Source: DASQJJ01 sp964598355 (GTDB lineage: Bacteria; Patescibacteriota; Microgenomatia; Levybacterales; UBA12049). Taken from it: a DNA stretch of 8,115 nt. The notes under the pieces were generated by a model. The model searched no databases, was not told where the DNA came from, and worked only from the letters and a program-made list of their open reading frames with translations. Made by a program: the position numbers and the translations under genes. Numbering within the stretch: position 1 is the stretch's first letter; each line of letters begins with the position of its first letter. Shown piece after piece: positions 1 through 5,606 of the stretch. The DNA is taken from contig CAZRBN010000057.1 in NCBI GenBank assembly GCA_964598355.1, positions 1 through 8,115 on the forward strand, in the 5' to 3' direction.

Positions 1-123
1 ACCAATAATAATAATCGTAAAAACAGAAATAGCCAGAAAAGTCAGCATCATAATAAGGATTGCTGCAAGTGCTTGATAGGGTGACCGTCTTACATGCTGC
101 CACATTGTGGTTGCGTGCATCAT
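1..123 (-). CDS. ftsX: Cell division ABC transporter permease FtsX (N-terminal part, runs off the left edge)
   Basis: The 41 visible codons begin MMHATTMWQHVRRSPYQALA, followed by a hydrophobic stretch that starts the first membrane helix. A short basic cytoplasmic N-terminus followed by TM1 is how FtsX proteins start, and the WQH-RRSPYQALAA wording matches FtsX of CPR bacteria as I know it. FtsX is the membrane subunit of the FtsEX complex, which passes ATP-driven conformational changes to peptidoglycan hydrolases outside the membrane during division. The start at 123 overlaps the ftsE stop codon (ATGA, 4 bp), typical of translational coupling, and a Shine-Dalgarno site lies 5 nt upstream. 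A second ATG follows immediately at 120 and could also serve. The extracellular domain and remaining helices lie outside the window. Identity is supported mainly by position after ftsE. Confidence 0.88.
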   Translation of the reverse strand, partial: MMHATTMWQHVRRSPYQALAAILIMMLTFLAISVFTIIIIG

Positions 124-896
124 TTTTTCTCCTCTCGTGATGATTCCGAATCATCTTTTTTTTCTTCTGTGTGAGTCTTTGTTTCTTTTCCTTCCTTTAC
201 CTCTCTTGGCTCTTCTGGCTCCTTTATCTCTTTTTTCTTTGTATCTTTTACTAATAATCCTTTTTGTAGCTCAACCACTCTTTTTTTCAATTTTTCAATA
301 ATTTGAGGATTGTGTGTTGCCATAAGAACAGTAATCCCATTCTTATTGATCCGTTCAAACAAGTCGACTATTTCAAATGCAGTTTTTTCATCTAAATTGC
401 CAGTAGGCTCATCTGCTAAAAGAAGCTCAGGAGATAATGCCAATGCACGAGCAATTGCTATTCTTTGCAATTCTCCACCAGAGAGCTGAACCGGAAATTT
501 ATCTCGATGCTCAAGCATTCCCACTTCTTCGAGTAATTCCTCAACTCTATTTGATGCCTCCTGCACACTCCGCCCAGCAACTTGCAATGGAAGCAGAACA
601 TTCTCAAAGATTGTCCTATCTTTGAGAAGCTTTAAGTCTTGGAAAATAATACCCACTTTTTTACGAAGAGATGATACCTGGTTTTCAGGCAGTTTTACAA
701 TATCCCAATCGCCAATAGTAATACTTCCTTCAGTAGGAAGCATTTCCCGGATAAGAAGACGCAGAAGTGTTGTTTTACCAGAACCTGTCGGACCAACAAG
801 AAAAACAAATTCACCCTTTTCTATAAAAAGGGAAACATCTGAAAGTCCGGCAACCCCAGTGCCAAACACCTTGGTAACATTGGACAGATTAATCAT
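120..896 (-). CDS. ftsE: Cell division ATP-binding protein FtsE with a charged C-terminal extension
   Basis: This is the cytoplasmic ATPase subunit of FtsEX (ABC superfamily, close to LolD/MacB-type ATPases). With the start at MINLSNVTKVF the protein is 258 residues. Visible motifs are Walker A GPTGSGKT (about 35-42), Q-loop glutamine (about 86) in IIFQDLKLL, signature LSGGELQR (about 138-145), Walker B LLLADEPTGNLD (about 158) and the H-loop histidine in MATHN (about 195). All catalytic motifs are intact. The reading frame is open up to 971, but that extra segment overlaps the preceding gene and does not look like FtsE, so the start at 896 is preferred; it lies 2 bp after the upstream stop. 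FtsE is usually about 220-230 residues. Here some 40 residues of almost only K, E, D, T and S follow the ABC domain. The TGA stop overlaps the ftsX start. Confidence 0.95.
   Translation of the reverse strand: MINLSNVTKVFGTGVAGLSDVSLFIEKGEFVFLVGPTGSGKTTLLRLLIREMLPTEGSITIGDWDIVKLPENQVSSLRKKVGIIFQDLKLLKDRTIFENVLLPLQVAGRSVQEASNRVEELLEEVGMLEHRDKFPVQLSGGELQRIAIARALALSPELLLADEPTGNLDEKTAFEIVDLFERINKNGITVLMATHNPQIIEKLKKRVVELQKGLLVKDTKKKEIKEPEEPREVKEGKETKTHTEEKKDDSESSREEKK
129..133 (-). promoter_or_regulatory. Shine-Dalgarno site of ftsX
   Basis: On the minus strand GAGAGGAG precedes AAAAA and then ATG. The AGGAG core is 5 nt from the start at 123, which supports that start. The site lies inside the last codons of ftsE. 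Confidence 0.75.
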
Positions 897-898
897 GG

Positions 899-1357
899 TT
901 ATTCCAAAACCTCCACACGGCCAACATCCATAAGCCATCCGGCTTTTTTTGCAGTTTGGGTCTGACCCCATACCTTTACTTTTTTACCAACAAAAAGGGA
1001 GAGATCGACTAACGAGGAAGTCATATACACATTTTGACTGTCTCCACCAGGACGTACTAAATGAAATTGCCCTTCACCTTCAATACCTCCATTTGTGACA
1101 GTTCCCGTAGTCGTATCTTTAAAAGTAGCGGTGTCATTTGTCCCATACACTGATCCTTTTTGTATAGAACTTGCAGACAGTGGACTTGCTTTACCTAGAG
1201 TATTAGCAACACCTTGATGCGAGAGAACATATCCTCCAGAGATACCTGCTGCAACAAACACCAGCAAAACAACTAAAACTTTGGCTGTAAGAAATGATCC
1301 TTGCGCATTTGTTAATGAGTGGAAGACAGAACTCTTTTCATCTGCTTTTGTATCCAT
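899..1357 (-). CDS. Membrane-anchored protein with OB-like C-terminal domain, first gene of the ftsEX operon
   Basis: This is a 152-residue hypothetical protein. A hydrophilic N-terminus (1-20) leads into one membrane helix (about 22-45, AKVLVVLLVFVAAGISGGYV), then a Ser/Thr/Gly-rich linker, then a domain at about 85-152 with the rhythm of an OB-fold beta-barrel: G-T-V-x-N-G, GQFHLVRPGG, VYMTSSLVDLSLFVGKKVKVWG, GWLMDVGRVEVLE. The 'DL..FVGKKVKVWGxT' stretch resembles small barrels that report loss or gain of function in extracellular proteins, but no named family can be given. The start at MDTKADEK is chosen because a near-perfect Shine-Dalgarno lies 6 nt upstream; a start ten codons earlier is possible but would include that site. 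The gene ends 2 bp before ftsE, so it is almost certainly co-transcribed with ftsEX. Topology should be N-in with the barrel outside, so it could act with the FtsX extracellular domain (inference). Confidence 0.85.
   Translation of the reverse strand: MDTKADEKSSVFHSLTNAQGSFLTAKVLVVLLVFVAAGISGGYVLSHQGVANTLGKASPLSASSIQKGSVYGTNDTATFKDTTTGTVTNGGIEGEGQFHLVRPGGDSQNVYMTSSLVDLSLFVGKKVKVWGQTQTAKKAGWLMDVGRVEVLE
910..914 (-). promoter_or_regulatory. Likely Shine-Dalgarno site of ftsE
   Basis: GGAGG on the minus strand lies 13 nt upstream of the ATG at 896, inside the end of the preceding gene. The spacing is longer than ideal, so translation may also depend on coupling to the upstream stop codon at 901-899. 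Confidence 0.45.
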
Positions 1358-1363
1358 AATTTC

Positions 1364-1370
1364 ACCTCCT
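1364..1370 (-). promoter_or_regulatory. Strong Shine-Dalgarno site of the OB-like membrane protein gene
   Basis: AGGAGGT on the minus strand, 6 nt before the ATG at 1357. It fixes the start and excludes the upstream ATG at 1387. Confidence 0.85.
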
Positions 1371-1375
1371 AGCTC

Positions 1376-1404
1376 AGTATTACACATTTACTTTTTTTTG
1401 GCAA
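1376..1404 (-). promoter_or_regulatory. Putative promoter of the ftsEX operon
   Basis: On the minus strand TTGCCA (1404-1399, 5 of 6 to the -35 consensus) is followed after 17 nt by AATACT (1381-1376, 4 of 6 to TATAAT). The spacer contains an A8 tract. The predicted start of transcription is near 1369, so the message would begin almost at the Shine-Dalgarno site. This is read by eye only. Confidence 0.45.
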
Positions 1405-1427
1405 CCCTAATACCAAGAAGATTTATG

Positions 1428-1450
1428 ATTCAAAATTCAAGATTTAAGAT
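1428..1450. repeat. AT-rich short-word repeat in the divergent spacer
   Basis: ATTCAAAATTCAAGATTTAAG is a degenerate run of the word ATTCAA(A/G). It sits between the two divergent genes, and I see no coding potential in it. Similar word-runs occur at 2619-2648 and 5521-5549. Confidence 0.4.
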
Positions 1451-1491
1451 ACTATATGCAGAGAAAGACTTTATCTAAATATCTCTCACCG

Positions 1492-1520
1492 TTCTCAAAG
1501 ATATGGAATAGGCGTATAAT
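1492..1520 (+). promoter_or_regulatory. Promoter of the DehI-like gene, predicted leaderless
   Basis: TTCTCA (1492-1497, 4 of 6 to TTGACA), a 17-nt spacer, and a perfect TATAAT (1515-1520). Counting 7 nt past the -10 box puts +1 at 1527, the A of the ATG. No Shine-Dalgarno site lies between the box and the start. Confidence 0.65.
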
Positions 1521-1526
1521 GCAATT

Positions 1527-2402
1527 ATGTTACATATTCGTCCAATTTCTGAAGATCAGGCAAATCAACAAGTCGCAGCAATTTATCAAGATATTAAGCA
1601 AACATTTGGTGTTGAAGTTGTACCTCTATTATTTCAATACTTAGCAGGGTTTGAAGAATATTTTCTCTATGTATGGGAGAAAATAAAAAGAAATGTTGAG
1701 TCGTCATACTTTGCTGATGCAATTGCTGAGATAACCTTATTTGCAGAAGAAACTATTCCCGAAGTGTACATACCTTCAATGACTATGCGACAGTTTCGCT
1801 TGCAACTTCCTGAGACAGAAGTTCATCAGCTCCTTGAGACAATAGAAGGACTTCAGAAAATTAACGCACAACTTTTACTGCTTACTCTAGGGATGAGGGA
1901 AGGATTGAAAGGAGTTCACATAGGACGAGAATTTTTATTACAACAGACAAGTGGAGAAGTCTATGATGAAGTTTTTGACCAATTTATTAATAGTAAAATT
2001 ATGAGAGAAAATTTATATCAGCAAAAAGAATTGGAAGGAGCATCAAAAATGCTTGCTCCTCTTTTTGGATCTCAGGCACTGCAAATAACTCATTATCCCG
2101 ATTTCTTTGGAAAGGTTGCTGAGGAAATGTATGAGCTCATTAAAACCGAATTGTATTTAAGTACGAGAGTCGGACTTGAAAGAATTGGTGTTATGATGGT
2201 AGATCATCTTTCTCACCCACTGGGGACAAGTTACCAGGAGATTGCAACGTTTGCTGGAAAGAAAGCCTATTTCCATGAACTATTATATATACTCTCAGAA
2301 ACATTTCCGACAAATTTTCCTCGTCTCGTCCTTACAACTGCCGTAATGAAGTCTATTCTAAAAAACCCTTCTCTCAAGCTAGGGAAATTGGTAGTCCAAT
2401 AG
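1527..2402 (+). CDS. DehI-family (haloacid dehalogenase fold, AhpD-like helical repeats) protein, catalytic Asp apparently absent
   Basis: This 291-residue all-helical protein resembles DehI of Pseudomonas putida (PF10778), an enzyme that hydrolyses 2-haloacids without an ester intermediate. I compared it with DehI from memory. The N-terminal IYQDIKQTFGVEVVPLLFQY, then LAGFEEYFLYVWEKI, tracks TYEDIRLTLRVPWVAFGCRV, then LATFPGYLPLAWRRS. KINAQLLLL (about 111-119) tracks GNPKYLLLI and keeps the catalytic-pocket Asn (N113, equivalent to N114). The second repeat (about 165-285) aligns at QALQITHYPDFFGKVAEEM. Where DehI has the essential Asp189 this protein has Gly or Gln (residues 181-183), so dehalogenase activity is doubtful. 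The protein is probably cytosolic: no signal peptide or membrane helix is seen. It is transcribed alone from its own promoter, divergent from the ftsEX operon. It could instead be an uncharacterised AhpD-like protein. Family assignment is moderately sure; function is unknown. Confidence 0.72.
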   Translation: MLHIRPISEDQANQQVAAIYQDIKQTFGVEVVPLLFQYLAGFEEYFLYVWEKIKRNVESSYFADAIAEITLFAEETIPEVYIPSMTMRQFRLQLPETEVHQLLETIEGLQKINAQLLLLTLGMREGLKGVHIGREFLLQQTSGEVYDEVFDQFINSKIMRENLYQQKELEGASKMLAPLFGSQALQITHYPDFFGKVAEEMYELIKTELYLSTRVGLERIGVMMVDHLSHPLGTSYQEIATFAGKKAYFHELLYILSETFPTNFPRLVLTTAVMKSILKNPSLKLGKLVVQ

Positions 2403-2475
2403 TACTCTCATTTCTTACCTTCTATCTAGACAATTTGTGAATGTTGTGTAAGTATCATGTAATAGTAATCTCTTA

Positions 2476-2504
2476 CTGAAAAAGATTTTTCTCTATGGTA
2501 CGAT
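2476..2504 (+). promoter_or_regulatory. Putative extended -10 promoter before the small membrane ORF
   Basis: CTGAAA (2476-2481, 4 of 6), a 17-nt spacer, and TACGAT (2499-2504, 4 of 6) preceded by TGG, which gives an extended -10 (TGn). Predicted +1 is about 2511, 3 nt before the ATG at 2514. Confidence 0.4.
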
Positions 2505-2513
2505 GCTTCTCAT

Positions 2514-2612
2514 ATGGTGATAGCATTACTTAAGGAGGCATTAGTCCTCATTATTTCCTTCTCTTTTATATTCTTGGGAAGGGAAATTCTCAGAGATAAA
2601 TTTAACCTCTAG
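2514..2612 (+). CDS. Candidate 32-residue membrane microprotein
   Basis: A short open frame in the spacer between the DehI-like gene and the MFS gene. The product would have a short N-terminus (MVIALLKEA), one hydrophobic helix (about 10-22, LVLIISFSFIFLG) and a charged tail (REILRDKFNL), ending in TAG. A single helix followed by a positively charged C-terminus is a common layout of bacterial small membrane proteins. A plausible promoter places the transcript start about 3 nt upstream, similar to the near-leaderless layout of neighbouring genes. There is no Shine-Dalgarno site before the ATG. No family is recognised. A frame of 33 codons can arise by chance in AT-rich spacer DNA, so this is a candidate only. 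Confidence 0.35.
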   Translation: MVIALLKEALVLIISFSFIFLGREILRDKFNL

Positions 2613-2618
2613 AAGAAT

Positions 2619-2648
2619 GGTTCATAGTTCATGGTCTACCGTTCGTAG
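2619..2648. repeat. Degenerate GTTCATAG-type word repeat
   Basis: GTTCATAG, TTCATGG and GTTCGTAG follow each other within 30 bp, and further ATTCAT words follow. The run has no coding potential. It looks like the decayed low-complexity word-runs common in intergenic DNA of such genomes (inference). Confidence 0.4.
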
Positions 2649-2704
2649 CTGTTAGTAATTCATACTGCATTCTCTTAATGCTTGAATCCTACTCTTGGTA
2701 CCTC

Positions 2705-2733
2705 TGGACTCCCCTATACATTTCTTGTACAGT
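2705..2733 (+). promoter_or_regulatory. Weak putative promoter of the MFS gene
   Basis: TGGACT (2705-2710, 4 of 6), a 17-nt spacer, TACAGT (2728-2733, 4 of 6). The predicted +1 is 2740, exactly the chosen ATG. Each hexamer is weak on its own; the correct spacing and position add some weight. Confidence 0.35.
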
Positions 2734-2739
2734 AAATGC

Positions 2740-4260
2740 ATGCAGCAATTTACTCTTAAACACACTGAAGGAAAACTTATCCTTTTTGCCACAATTCTGG
2801 CATCAGGTATGGCATTTTTAGATAGTACCGTTGTTAATATTGCAATTCCTCAGATTCAATCCAGTCTTCACGCAACACTAAGTGATATTGAGTGGGTTAT
2901 TAATGCGTATGCATTACTCCTTTCTGCGCTTATTTTGATAAGCGGATCTCTCGGAGATAAATTTGGAAGAAAAAGAATATTTACCTATGGCATTATTCTT
3001 TTTAGTCTCTCATCTTTTCTTTGTGGAATTTCTCATTCAATTCTCCAGCTTATCGCATTTCGAAGTCTTCAAGGAATAGGAGCAGCGATGATGATTCCAG
3101 GAAGCTTGAGCATTATTAATACATCATTTGAAGAAAAAGTGCGGGGAAGTGTCATCGGATTATGGTCTGGATTTGCAGGAGGAGTTGCTGCACTGGGACC
3201 ATTCCTAGGGGGATATCTAGTCCAAACATTTGGCTGGCCTTCTATTTTTTTCATTAATCTCCCACTCGGACTTCTCGCGCTTTTTATTACATTGAGATTT
3301 GTCCCCGAAACAAAAAACCATGAACAACATTCCATTGATTATCTTGGAACAATCTCGATATTTTTAGGACTTTTAGGAATAACCTATGCGCTTATTACTG
3401 GACCAACGTCAGGATGGCAGAATGCAACTGTTTTAACAAGTTTTATAGGAGGAATTGTACTTCTCATCTCCTTTGTTATTATTGAGTTGAAAGTGAAATA
3501 TCCACTTATTCCTTTGGAAATTTTTAAGTCAAGAATAGTAACAGGTGCAAATTTAGCGACATTTTTTTTATATTTTGCTCTTGGTGGTGTTATTTTTTTC
3601 CTAGTGCTTAATTTACAACAAGTCCAGCACTTGCCCCCTCTTTTGGCTGGTATAGGACTGTTACCAGCAATTCTTCTTATTACTTTTCTCTCTGGTCCTG
3701 CAGGGTCTTTGGCAGACAAAATAGGCCCACGAATTCCAATGATTGTGGGTCCAATTCTTGTAGGCATTGGCATGATTTCTTTTGTTTTTGCAGGAACACA
3801 CGCAAACTATTTTGTTAGTTTTCTCCCAGGCCTTGTGTTATTTGGCTTGGGAATGTCTCTTGTTATCGCGCCTCTTACCAAATCAGCTCTTGCAGTAGAC
3901 ACAAGATTTTCTGGCAGTGCGTCGGGAGTAAATAATGCTGTTGCTCGTGTTGCAGGCCTTATGGCAGTTGCACTGCTGGGTGCAGTTATGTTGTCATTAT
4001 TTGGTCAAAGATTGCAGCAAACACTTGCCACTTCCTCTTTAACAACACAACAAAAACAACAAATTTTAGTACAAAAAAATCAGCTTGGAGCGGTCACGAT
4101 ACCTGCCAGCTTTCCTGAAAATGCAAAGGAAATTGCAAAAAAAAGTGTGGGGAATTCTTTTGTATATAGCTTTCGGTGGACAATAGGAGTTACTGCTTGT
4201 TTGGCATTCCTGAGTACACTTATTTCTTTTATTTTTATTAGGCCAGATAAGAAAATCTGA
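2740..4260 (+). CDS. MFS drug/solute exporter, DHA2 (EmrB/QacA) type, 14 membrane helices
   Basis: This 506-residue inner-membrane proton-coupled exporter belongs to the Major Facilitator Superfamily. Visible DHA2 signatures, numbered from the chosen ATG: LDSTVVNIAIPQI in TM1 (from about 27), motif A GSLGDKFGRKR (69-79), motif B arginine in FRSLQGIGAA (about 106-115), motif C ALGPFLGGYL (about 150-159) and WPSIFFINLPLG (about 165-176). A second motif-A-like GSLADKIGPR (about 321-330) lies in the C-terminal half. A polar loop of about 50 residues precedes the last helix, as is usual for EmrB/QacA proteins. The frame is open to a TTG at 2695, but the ATG at 2740 gives the normal short N-terminus and fits the promoter; no Shine-Dalgarno site is present for either. 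Substrate cannot be predicted. No EmrA-type adaptor or regulator gene lies next to it. It ends in TGA, convergent with the Nudix remnant. Confidence 0.92.
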   Translation: MQQFTLKHTEGKLILFATILASGMAFLDSTVVNIAIPQIQSSLHATLSDIEWVINAYALLLSALILISGSLGDKFGRKRIFTYGIILFSLSSFLCGISHSILQLIAFRSLQGIGAAMMIPGSLSIINTSFEEKVRGSVIGLWSGFAGGVAALGPFLGGYLVQTFGWPSIFFINLPLGLLALFITLRFVPETKNHEQHSIDYLGTISIFLGLLGITYALITGPTSGWQNATVLTSFIGGIVLLISFVIIELKVKYPLIPLEIFKSRIVTGANLATFFLYFALGGVIFFLVLNLQQVQHLPPLLAGIGLLPAILLITFLSGPAGSLADKIGPRIPMIVGPILVGIGMISFVFAGTHANYFVSFLPGLVLFGLGMSLVIAPLTKSALAVDTRFSGSASGVNNAVARVAGLMAVALLGAVMLSLFGQRLQQTLATSSLTTQQKQQILVQKNQLGAVTIPASFPENAKEIAKKSVGNSFVYSFRWTIGVTACLAFLSTLISFIFIRPDKKI

Positions 4261-4261
4261 A

Positions 4262-4474
4262 TTATAAACCGCTAAGAGAAGCAGCCTGCTTAGTGGCATA
4301 CTTTATTATAGCCGTCATAGAAAGTGAATCTAACTCTTCAAGATTCACTTGTCTAAATTCTACTTTCTCCGCTTCACTACCATCTTCCAATCCACCTACT
4401 CTTTTTATAACTTTACATGAATAATATAAAAGTAAAACTCCATTGTATTCATCAACAGAATATGGAAGTATTGA
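4262..4474 (-). pseudogene. Remnant of a Nudix-like hydrolase, C-terminal part only
   Basis: A 70-codon open stretch ends in TAA at 4264-4262 and has no ATG near its 5' end, only an internal Met near residue 53. The translation (parts: DEYNGVLLLYYSCKVIKRVG, GLEDGSEAEKVEFRQVNLEE, LDSLSMTAIIKYATKQ) has the pattern of the C-terminal third of Nudix hydrolases: a hydrophobic strand, G-G-L/E-x-G-x-E-A-E-x-V-x-F, then 'V-x-L-E-E-L' and a helix. The Nudix box that binds metal and carries out catalysis is missing, because the frame is closed by a TGA at 4477-4475 immediately upstream. The fragment starts 15 nt after the prfB stop and happens to be in the prfB frame, separated from it by the TAA and the TGA. 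Most likely a truncated gene left by a deletion. Family call is moderate. Confidence 0.5.
4322..4350. other. Perfect 10-bp inverted repeat with a 9-nt loop
   Basis: AAGTGAATCT (4322-4331) and AGATTCACTT (4341-4350) are exact reverse complements. The hairpin lies between the convergent MFS and prfB genes and could end transcription from the MFS side, but no T-run follows it on either strand. It also coincides with the codons for a VNLEELDSL stretch in the Nudix remnant, so it may be only a by-product of coding sequence. Confidence 0.4.
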
Positions 4475-4489
4475 TCAAATAGAAAAAGA

Positions 4490-5497
4490 TTAGGACAACT
4501 TCCTTAATTCTTCTTCTATAAATTTATCCAAATCCCCATCGAGGACTGCGCCGGTATTGCCTGTCTCATATTCAGTACGTAAGTCTTTTACCATATGATA
4601 TGGATGGAGGACATAGGAGCGAATTTGATTTCCCCATCCAGGCGTTTTGTATCCACCTTTTAATTCAGCTTCCTTTTTCCTTCTCTCTTCTTCTTGAATA
4701 AACCACAGTTTTGATTTAAGAAGTCTCATGGCAATATCTCTATTGGCTCCTTGGAATCTTTCAGATTGTGCTGTTACCACTATTCCTGTTGCTTTATGTT
4801 TGAGCCTCACCGCTGTAGAGACTTTATTCACATTTTGCCCACCATGACCACCAGCTCGGTAAAAATCCCACTCCACTTCATCATCTTTTACAACAATTTC
4901 TCCATCATTTTCTATAATTGGCAATACTTCAACAAGGGCAAATGAGGTTTGGCGCAAATTGTCAGCATTAAAAGGAGATTGCCTAACTAGTCTATGTGTT
5001 CCTGCTTCAAATTTTAAAAACCCATACGCATACTTTCCCTCAACTTGAATCGTAATACTTTTAAATCCTGCTTCTTCACCTGGAGTTTGATCAATAATTT
5101 CATACTTCCATCCTTTCCGTTCAACAAAGCGTGTATACATTCGGAAAAGCATTTCGGCCCAATCCATTGCTTCTGTACCACCCTGTCCTGAATGGATCGC
5201 TAAAATACAGCCAGACTCATCATGAGTCCCTGAGAAATACAACAACATCTCAAGTCTTCCTACTGTTTCCTCAACCTCATCCCATTGGCCTTCATCCATC
5301 ATTAGCTGCAGCATCTCTGCTTCTTCCACTTCTTTCTGAAGTCCTGAAAGCTCTTTCATTTTTTCACTTGCACTTTGATGGTCTTGCCAAAAAGAAGAAT
5401 TAGAACTTTCCATCTCTAAAATTCTTATTCTTTTCTGTTTTTCAGGGATTTTTAATGCTTCTATTACTTTTTCAGCTCTGGTTTTTACATCTTCCAT
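4490..5497 (-). CDS. prfB: Peptide chain release factor 2 (RF2)
   Basis: RF2 recognises UAA and UGA stop codons in the ribosomal A site and triggers hydrolysis of the peptidyl-tRNA ester. The protein is 335 residues (E. coli RF2 is 365). The N-terminal helical domain 1 (about 1-85) is followed by SGQGGTEAMDWAEMLFRMY (about 103-121), the RF2-specific anticodon-like tripeptide SPF (174-176, in HRLVRQSPFNADN), the catalytic GGQ (219-221, in RAGGHGGQNVNKVS), and the C-terminal SYVLHPYHMVKDLRTEYETG and VLDGDLDKFIEEEL. SPF rather than PxT separates it from RF1. The gene is read in one frame: the CTT-TGA programmed frameshift of many prfB genes is absent; the matching region is GAA-GCA-TTA-AAA-ATC. 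The ATG at 5497 has no Shine-Dalgarno site but a TATAAT box 6 nt upstream. It ends TAA. Confidence 0.97.
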   Translation of the reverse strand: MEDVKTRAEKVIEALKIPEKQKRIRILEMESSNSSFWQDHQSASEKMKELSGLQKEVEEAEMLQLMMDEGQWDEVEETVGRLEMLLYFSGTHDESGCILAIHSGQGGTEAMDWAEMLFRMYTRFVERKGWKYEIIDQTPGEEAGFKSITIQVEGKYAYGFLKFEAGTHRLVRQSPFNADNLRQTSFALVEVLPIIENDGEIVVKDDEVEWDFYRAGGHGGQNVNKVSTAVRLKHKATGIVVTAQSERFQGANRDIAMRLLKSKLWFIQEEERRKKEAELKGGYKTPGWGNQIRSYVLHPYHMVKDLRTEYETGNTGAVLDGDLDKFIEEELRKLS

Positions 5498-5503
5498 ACC
5501 TAT

Positions 5504-5533
5504 ATTATACGTGGAATACTACCAATACTACAA
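5504..5533 (-). promoter_or_regulatory. Promoter of prfB, predicted leaderless
   Basis: A perfect TATAAT (5509-5504, minus strand, in the context CGTATAATAT) puts +1 at 5497, the A of the prfB ATG. The -35 side is weak: TTGTAG (5533-5528, 3 of 6) at an 18-nt spacer. Confidence 0.55.
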
Positions 5534-5549
5534 ATATCCAATATCAAAT
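5521..5549. repeat. AT-rich word repeat upstream of prfB
   Basis: The stretch contains CCAATACTAC followed by AAATATCCAATATCAAAT, a degenerate run of the words (A)ATATCCAAT and ATCAAAT. The 109-bp spacer 5498-5606 shows no other feature apart from the prfB promoter, and no terminator after the nuclease gene. Confidence 0.35.
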
Positions 5550-5606
5550 AAAAGTGGCATGAGTCGAATGGGCAGCATGTATAAAAGAAAAAGAGGTTGT
5601 ATCAAA

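Larger units (their letters stand above)
2403..2739. other. Spacer between the DehI-like gene and the MFS gene
   Basis: This 337-bp stretch has no long gene. It holds the candidate microprotein and its promoter (2476-2612), a short imperfect inverted repeat ATTTCC (2553-2558) / GGAAAT (2582-2587) inside that frame, the word-repeats at 2619-2648 and the MFS promoter region (2705-2733). I see no clear intrinsic terminator after the DehI-like stop at 2402. Confidence 0.6.

Noticed and set aside
897..971. N-terminal extension of FtsE starting MGSDPNCKKSRM
   Set aside because: It overlaps the end of the upstream gene, is unlike FtsE N-termini, and the ATG at 896 gives the normal family start.
2532..2538. 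Perfect AAGGAGG Shine-Dalgarno-like sequence in the spacer
   Set aside because: No ATG, GTG or TTG follows at a usable distance; it codes for Lys-Glu-Ala inside the candidate microprotein.
3069..3773. Open frames on the minus strand inside the MFS gene
   Set aside because: They are antisense shadows of a gene with full family motifs and have no recognisable protein features.
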